Below, in pieces: positions 24,546-29,419 of a stretch of DNA of 29,419 bases; the first letter of the stretch is position 1, and every line of letters begins with the position of its first letter. A program made the position numbers and the translations under genes. Origin of the DNA: Alysiella sp. (lineage in GTDB: Bacteria > Pseudomonadota > Gammaproteobacteria > Burkholderiales > Neisseriaceae); contig NZ_JAUNEC010000021.1 in assembly GCF_030525755.1 (NCBI RefSeq), forward strand, positions 1-29,419, read 5' to 3'. The notes beneath the pieces were generated by a model. It was not told the DNA's origin. It searched no databases and saw only the letters and a list, made by a program, of their open reading frames with translations.

Positions 24546-25052
24546 TTACTCTGCCGAATTTTTGGCAGTAGCTGCGATGGTTTTTAAAAGCTCATCATCA
24601 CCTAAGACTTTACTAATTAAATCTTCTGCACCACTTTTACCATCCATATAGGATAACAAATTGGATAATTCGGTTCTCGCTTGTAATAGTTCATTTAACG
24701 GCGCAACCTGTTTGGCGATTGATGCAGGTGAAAAATCATTCATACTTTCAAATTTCAATTCCACTTGTAAGTTACCTTGTCCTGTTAAAGTATTGGGTAC
24801 ATCCAATACCAAACGAGGTTTTAATGCTTTCATGCGGTCATCAAAATTATCAACATCAATTTCCAAAAATTTTCGTTCAGATATTTCAGGCAAAGGTTCA
24901 ATAGGTTTACCTACTAAATCAGCCATAACGCCCATTACAAATGGCAGTTCAATTTTCTTTTCCGAGCCATATAACTCAACATCATATTCAATCTGAACAC
25001 GTGGAGAACGGTTTCGGGCAATAAATTTCTGACCAGAATTGTTCTTTGACAT
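24546..25052 (-). CDS. tssB: T6SS sheath small subunit TssB (VipA)
   Basis: Small sheath subunit, 168 residues, partner of TssC. The start MSKNNSGQKFIARNRSPRV and the following VQIEYDVELYGSEKKIELP are almost invariant family features, with PFVMGVMADLVGK next. AAAGGA precedes the ATG at 25052. The presence of tagJ in the cluster suggests the sheath class in which TagJ contacts TssB. That is an inference from family knowledge. Confidence 0.97.
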   Translation of the reverse strand: MSKNNSGQKFIARNRSPRVQIEYDVELYGSEKKIELPFVMGVMADLVGKPIEPLPEISERKFLEIDVDNFDDRMKALKPRLVLDVPNTLTGQGNLQVELKFESMNDFSPASIAKQVAPLNELLQARTELSNLLSYMDGKSGAEDLISKVLGDDELLKTIAATAKNSAE

Positions 25053-25139
25053 TTGATTTTCCTTTAATATCCAATATTAATGACTGATTCTAATTCGTTA
25101 CATCATAATGTGCCAATACAATTTAAGTAAGTACCATGA

Positions 25140-26183
25140 TCATGCTTCACGTTCAGACTTCCCAATTAATACTTCTAAATTTGGAATGCTCTCGGGACTA
25201 ATATCCATCATAATGTCGTAAAAATTCATATTCATGAATTTTTGTACACGGCGAATCAAAAGTGGTGCAGGATGACTCGGTTCAAAATTTTCAAAATAAA
25301 CACAAATTTTTTCCAAAACCAAATCAACATCAGCACGATTCTGAATATTTAAATGACGCCAAGCATCAACATCAAGACATTTGTTGACTTTTTCAGATTT
25401 GATTGATATCGCGTTATTTACTTCTTGAGTTATTGTTTCTTTTATGGAATCTGTATCATATTGAGAAGCTGAAACTTGTTCAATTGCCATCAATCCTTTT
25501 AACACAGGTGAAAAATCCAAAACCCCATCATCACCTAAATGCTTAATAAAAATTTGCTGTATTGCTTGTAGATGCTGTATAGATAGGCGTATTGCTTGTA
25601 ACTCTGGCTTTCCTGTATCAACACCAACACGAATATCCAAAATTAAACGTTCACGTCCTCCTAGATAGTTTGAATTATCTTGCCCTTGCAAAACTGCCAA
25701 TGCTTCACGTACAGTAATTGCCTGTTGAGCCAAACCATTGACCAATAATGGGCAAGACAACAGTTCTTTGGCAATACCATCCGCAACAGAAAACAGGCTT
25801 AATGCATTAATACGATAAAATGGATCATATTCTCCGTCTTCATCTTCAAGCAAGGGATACACGGTATCCCAAAAGCTTTCCAAATTGATTTTCAGTGCTT
25901 CGCATGCAGCAGCAAATCCCTGTAAACCATATTTTGCCGTTAAAGCTTGTGTATAATAGGCAAACAGACGCAAATCTTTTGATTCTGCTAATAGCTGATA
26001 ACACAGTTTTTCAACGGTACGCCATTCTGGATCTTGTGCAGGAATAATCGTATCGCCATACTGCTGCTCAGCTTTACCTTCTGCGGCATTTTGCAGTTCT
26101 AAAAAACGACTGTCATATTCAATATTCACACCTGAAGGTGCATCTGCTGAAATAGCGGTTTCCCAAAGTGGAAATGTTTTCAT
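25140..26183 (-). CDS. tssA: T6SS assembly protein TssA
   Basis: 347-residue protein with an N-terminal ImpA-type domain: SGVNIEYDSRFLELQNAAEG and WRTVEKLCYQLLAESKDLRL, then the cytoplasmic repeat-like AYYTQALTAKYGLQGF and ESFWDTVYPLLEDEDGEYDP. TssA caps the growing tail and helps baseplate and sheath polymerisation. The C-terminal third (CVYFENFEPSHPAPLLIRRV and FYDIMMDISPES) matches the short TssA class that acts at the baseplate. It begins 24 bases after tagF and lies 87 bases before tssB. Confidence 0.93.
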   Translation of the reverse strand: MKTFPLWETAISADAPSGVNIEYDSRFLELQNAAEGKAEQQYGDTIIPAQDPEWRTVEKLCYQLLAESKDLRLFAYYTQALTAKYGLQGFAAACEALKINLESFWDTVYPLLEDEDGEYDPFYRINALSLFSVADGIAKELLSCPLLVNGLAQQAITVREALAVLQGQDNSNYLGGRERLILDIRVGVDTGKPELQAIRLSIQHLQAIQQIFIKHLGDDGVLDFSPVLKGLMAIEQVSASQYDTDSIKETITQEVNNAISIKSEKVNKCLDVDAWRHLNIQNRADVDLVLEKICVYFENFEPSHPAPLLIRRVQKFMNMNFYDIMMDISPESIPNLEVLIGKSEREA

Positions 26184-26207
26184 GGTTACATCCCATCAAA
26201 CACCAAA

Positions 26208-26758
26208 TTATCCAAATAATTTATTGAATAAAAAACAACTTAATACATTTGCTGATTCTATCGCCTGTTTATTATTGCATTCAAACCAGAGACTGCCATT
26301 TTGAGAAATGCGTTCTAGAGAAAACGTTTCAGGCAAAACAATGTCATTCTGATTTTTTGGATGAGAATCACATTCGTTTATTAGATTGCTTATCAAAAAT
26401 ACCCCTTGTTTTACATATTTTGCAAAATCAAAAGCAATCTGAAAAAAACGTTGCAGCCCTAACCTTAAACAATCTGGTGAGTGTGTCTTGGCACAAACAA
26501 CAAAAGGACAAAAACGACCTTGCATATCTTGGCTAGGCGATATCAATCCATACATAAAACCATTTTCTGTTGCAATAACAAATAACCAAACAGAATGATT
26601 GTTCTTTACTTTACCAGTAAAATGCAATTGTGTATTGGCGCATTTTTGAAACCATGTTTGCCAAAAATTTTTGTCTTCAAGTGATAAATCTGTGGATTGA
26701 ATAAAATCTCGGTGTGTTTTTAATTTACCAAAAAATAAACACTTTCTGTGTGGCTCAT
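26208..26758 (-). pseudogene. tagF: T6SS-associated protein TagF, interrupted by a one-base frameshift
   Basis: TagF (ImpM/SciT family) proteins act as post-translational regulators of T6SS assembly. Reading from ATG 26758, with AGGGAG upstream, gives MSHTESVYFL and then a stop. Moving to the -1 frame at the six-T run (plus-strand A 26730-26735) restores FFGKLKTHRDF, typical of TagF, and continues through FWQTWFQKCA, GFMYGLISPSQDMQGRFCPF and on to the stop at 26208. The restored product has about 183 residues. The break lies in the heptamer T TTT TTG in the phase that would allow -1 slippage. A true pseudogene, a sequencing error, a length-variable switch, or recoding are all open. An internal Met at 26627 would give only a truncated protein lacking the family N-terminus. 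Confidence 0.75.
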
Positions 26759-26846
26759 CACATTCTCCCTGATGATTCGGTGTATCTGCAAATTGCCCTA
26801 TAACAGATATGTCCCGAAAATAATTAAGCCTGATAAATACTTTACT

Positions 26847-26990
26847 TCATTTCAACTGAATAGGCAACTTGAAAAATAAAGCAGAGAACTGAAAATTTTT
26901 AGCATATTGATTAAAAATCATTTTTAAATAGAGCTTTTTTGGATTGATTTTTCTTTCAATTTGAAACACAATATCATCCCAATAATCCAT
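26847..26990 (-). CDS. Short hypothetical ORF upstream of tagF, 47 residues
   Basis: A minus-strand frame from ATG 26990 to TGA 26847-26849 encodes a Lys- and aromatic-rich peptide beginning MDYWDDIVFQIERKIN and ending LFFKLPIQLK. The frame extends ten more codons upstream to a possible TTG at 27020 without a stop, and that extension also reads protein-like. It precedes tagF on the same strand and lies opposite the upstream region of the rhs gene. No family is recognised. It may be a leftover of a gene lost between the rhs locus and the T6SS genes, or a real small protein. The ribosome-binding site AGAAAG is weak. Confidence 0.35.
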   Translation of the reverse strand: MDYWDDIVFQIERKINPKKLYLKMIFNQYAKNFQFSALFFKLPIQLK

Positions 26991-27049
26991 ACTTTCTGGA
27001 ATTAAGTTAGTTTCAATCAATTCAACTAATTAGATTAGAAAGTTAATCG

Positions 27050-29419
27050 ATGGCCTTACAAAAAATCGCCCGCCGCGACAGCGGTTATACTGTTGTCTTT
27101 ACTGTTCCCGATTTTTGCTTTGTACCAGGGGTTGTGCCACCTGTTCCTTTCCCCCTGTTTACCAATCTTGGTCAGGCCAAGCAGACCGCCAAAAATGTCC
27201 GCATCAATGGTAAACCTGCTTTTGTTCACAATGCTTCTGCCGCTCCGCAAACCTTTGGTGACCAACCCGGTGTGCGTAAGGGCGTAATTTCGCGTACCGT
27301 AGGTGCAAAAGCATGGTCCAAAATGCACAGTTCCTCCGTTCGCATTCACAAATACAAAATTGTCCGAACAGGCGATATTTTCATGATGAACGGCAAGTTT
27401 AAGAAAAAATTCAAGAAATCCAATACTTGTCTTTCATGCAAAGCAGCCACAGCCATCGGACGTCCCATCAACCCCATACTCGGCATCAAATTCCTAACCG
27501 AAGCCCCAGACTTCACCTACGGCGGTATCCTCCCGTTGGTGTGGCAACGCAGCTACTACTCCGACCAACAAGGTACAGGCTGGCTCGGGCAAGGGTGGGC
27601 GACCCCTTTCTCACAACAACTGCACCGTTCTGAACACGGCTTTGTCTATATTGACGAGCAAGGTCGTGCATTTCCTTTGCCCGATATGCAAGCAGACGAA
27701 GAACCCATTTTCCACGAAAGTGAACAAATCTGGTTTTCCTGCGATGAAGCAGGACATTGTTTTATCGCCAATCTCGATGGTTCACTAATATTGCGCTTTG
27801 CTCCTTTAACCGTCTCCAACGATGACCCAAGCGGTCAAATGTGCAGCCAATGGGCATTGGTTGCCATTGAAGATGCCAACGGCAATCATCAACGCATCAT
27901 TTACCATCATCTCACTGGATTGCCGCAATATGTTATTGACGGTAACGGGCGGGTGTTCTACCTGCATTTCGGCAATGTGGCAGAACACAAAACACATTCC
28001 CCATTATGGCGTTTGACTGCCATTTATCAGTTGCCCCATTTACCTGAGTTCAACACCGACCTTGCAGGCAGCCTTCATCATCAGCGTGCTTTGGTGCGTT
28101 ATGATTATGCACCCGATGGCGATTTACTCGCCGTTTACGACCAAAGCGGTGCATTAACCCGTTCGTTTGCCTACCGCAATCACATCATAGTTGCCCACAC
28201 CGATGCGGCTGGACTGGTTTCCGAATACGAATACGACCAATACAACATCCATGGCAAGGTTGTACGCAACTGGACTTCGCTGGGCGAAGAATGGCGTTTG
28301 ATTTATCATGACACCTACACCGAAGTAACCGACATTCTGGGGCGTACCGAACAATACCATTACGATGACAACAACGAACTGACCAAACGCGTCTTCGCCG
28401 ACGGCAGCGAAGAATTGATGGAACGCGACCACCTCGGCCGTCTGCTCAGCCACACCGATGCCATGGGTCGCATTACCCGCTACCGCTACAGCAGCGAAGG
28501 TCAAATCGAGACCATCGTCCGCCCCGACGGTGCCATGCTGCATTTCGACTACGACGACACTTACCGCCTTATCCGCAAAAGCGATGCCGAAGGTCGTTAC
28601 GACAGCTATACCTATGACGAAGCTGGCAATCTGCTCACCCACACCGACCCGCTCAAACACACCACCCGTTTCGAATATGCCCGCAACGGTTTGCTGATGT
28701 CGGTAACCGACCCCAAAGGCAGCACCACCGAGTATCACTACGACCATAACCACCAGCCCGAACTGATTACCGACTGCTCTGGCCACCAAACCAAACTGGC
28801 CTACACCCCCGAAGGACAGTTGGCACACATCACCGATGCCTTAGGTCAACACACCGAATACCACTACGATGCCAATCGAAACCTTACCCTCGCCCTCTAT
28901 CCCGACGGCAGCAGGGAAAGCTTCAGCTACGACACCGCCGGCCGTCTGAAAGCCCATACTGACGCAGAAGGGCATACCACCGCCTACGAATACGGCCAAG
29001 ACGGTTTGCCGACACAACGCACCAATGCACTCGGCCACACCTTTGGCTACCACTACGACCGGGCAAGAAGGCTCATCGGACTTACCAACGAAAACGGTGC
29101 CCGCTACCGCTTCGCCTACGACGCGCTCGACCGTTTGGTGGCCGAAAGCGGCTTTGACCACAAACTCACCACCTATCATTACAACCAAAGCGGCGAACTC
29201 GTTCAACAGAGCGAATACGGCAACGATGCCAGTATTGCCACCAAACTGATGGCACAATACGGCGAGCAAACCATAAAAAGCAAAGACAGAACACCACTGA
29301 TTGACAGTTTCAAAGACAAAACCCCGCTCAGAACCACCGAATTCCGACGCGACATCCTAGGCCATCTGAAACACACCCTTGCCCACGACAGCAAAGGCAA
29401 CATTCAAGAAACCGCCTAT
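27050..29419 (+). CDS. Rhs-family polymorphic toxin with N-terminal PAAR-like domain (3' partial)
   Basis: Open from ATG 27050 to the window end (790 codons, no stop), so the C-terminal toxin tip is outside. Residues about 1-125 resemble the PAAR-like DUF4150 domain (SGYTVVFTVPDFCFVPG, then PVPFPLFTNLGQAK and the later KYKIVRTGD), which would sit on the VgrG spike. A CLSC motif follows. From about residue 137 the Rhs region opens with GRPINPILGIKFL and YGGILPLVWQRSYYSD. From about 350 onward there are tandem YD repeats (YDYAPDGDL, YDEAGNLLTHTD, YDTAGRL). The shell encloses a toxin in characterised relatives. The YD part is clearly richer in G and C than the T6SS genes, suggesting a separate origin. 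It is divergent from tagF. Confidence 0.93.
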   Translation, partial: MALQKIARRDSGYTVVFTVPDFCFVPGVVPPVPFPLFTNLGQAKQTAKNVRINGKPAFVHNASAAPQTFGDQPGVRKGVISRTVGAKAWSKMHSSSVRIHKYKIVRTGDIFMMNGKFKKKFKKSNTCLSCKAATAIGRPINPILGIKFLTEAPDFTYGGILPLVWQRSYYSDQQGTGWLGQGWATPFSQQLHRSEHGFVYIDEQGRAFPLPDMQADEEPIFHESEQIWFSCDEAGHCFIANLDGSLILRFAPLTVSNDDPSGQMCSQWALVAIEDANGNHQRIIYHHLTGLPQYVIDGNGRVFYLHFGNVAEHKTHSPLWRLTAIYQLPHLPEFNTDLAGSLHHQRALVRYDYAPDGDLLAVYDQSGALTRSFAYRNHIIVAHTDAAGLVSEYEYDQYNIHGKVVRNWTSLGEEWRLIYHDTYTEVTDILGRTEQYHYDDNNELTKRVFADGSEELMERDHLGRLLSHTDAMGRITRYRYSSEGQIETIVRPDGAMLHFDYDDTYRLIRKSDAEGRYDSYTYDEAGNLLTHTDPLKHTTRFEYARNGLLMSVTDPKGSTTEYHYDHNHQPELITDCSGHQTKLAYTPEGQLAHITDALGQHTEYHYDANRNLTLALYPDGSRESFSYDTAGRLKAHTDAEGHTTAYEYGQDGLPTQRTNALGHTFGYHYDRARRLIGLTNENGARYRFAYDALDRLVAESGFDHKLTTYHYNQSGELVQQSEYGNDASIATKLMAQYGEQTIKSKDRTPLIDSFKDKTPLRTTEFRRDILGHLKHTLAHDSKGNIQETAY
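28941..28950 (+). repeat. Classical Neisseria DUS core within rhs
   Basis: GCCGTCTGAA, the core used by Neisseria proper, rather than the GCTGCCTGAA seen elsewhere in the window. It encodes the frequent YD-repeat residues GRLK, so it could be coincidence. Confidence 0.5.

Noticed and set aside
26758..26850. Open stretch upstream of tagF in the restored frame as the real N-terminus
   Set aside because: It lacks a start codon and follows a TGA; the ATG at 26758 with AGGGAG and family-like residues in the other frame is the better explanation.
28154..29269. Long minus-strand frames opposite the rhs gene
   Set aside because: They are valine/glycine-rich mirror frames produced by the codon bias of YD repeats; the plus strand carries the clear Rhs protein.

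Overview
The window looks like chromosomal DNA from a member of the Neisseriaceae. The repeated 12-mer AGGCTGCCTGAA (complement TTCAGGCAGCCT) is the Simonsiella/Alysiella-type dialect of the neisserial DNA uptake sequence (DUS). It occurs as complete copies at about 5710, 9416, 12335, 12540, 14698, 15026 and 18398, and inside palindromes at 6492 and 7719. The shared 10-mer core occurs many more times. The modest GC content and the nagZ, lon-hup, recX-gph-zapE gene content fit the same family. A Simonsiella-like organism is the best guess; the species is not proven.

Layout. 1-474: the 3' end of an unidentified gene and a frameshifted formyltransferase remnant. 636-7672: housekeeping genes. These are nagZ (-), lon (+) behind a textbook heat-shock promoter, an HU gene (+) with its own promoter and a perfect terminator, then recX, gph and zapE (all -). 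About 7.7-14.7 kb: an integrated mobilizable element. It has a tyrosine integrase (+), a structured non-coding block, a 21-bp-phased array of GTAAC sites arranged as direct repeats then inverted repeats, a small basic protein (+), and a large TrwC/TraI-type relaxase (-). No coupling protein or mating-pair genes are visible. The relaxase keeps its nicking domain, but its helicase region has lost the recognisable NTPase motifs.

15,074-26,758 (all -): one arm of a type VI secretion (T6SS) locus, in transcription order tagF, tssA, tssB, tssC, hcp (tssD), tagJ, tssE, tssF, tssG, clpV (tssH). These encode the sheath, the inner tube, most of the baseplate, the recycling ATPase and accessory proteins. 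tssJ, tssK, tssL, tssM and vgrG are not in the window. tagF is interrupted by a single-base frameshift at a run of six T, which is also a correctly phased T TTT TTG heptamer. A strong terminator separates hcp from tagJ.

27,050-29,419 (+): a divergently transcribed Rhs polymorphic-toxin gene with an N-terminal PAAR-like (DUF4150-type) domain, running off the window edge before its toxin tip. It is the likely effector of the adjacent T6SS. Between it and tagF lies a short uncharacterised reading frame.

The observations most worth following are the pseudo-helicase relaxase, the 21-bp-phased repeat array beside the small basic protein gene, and the tagF frameshift at a slippery heptamer.
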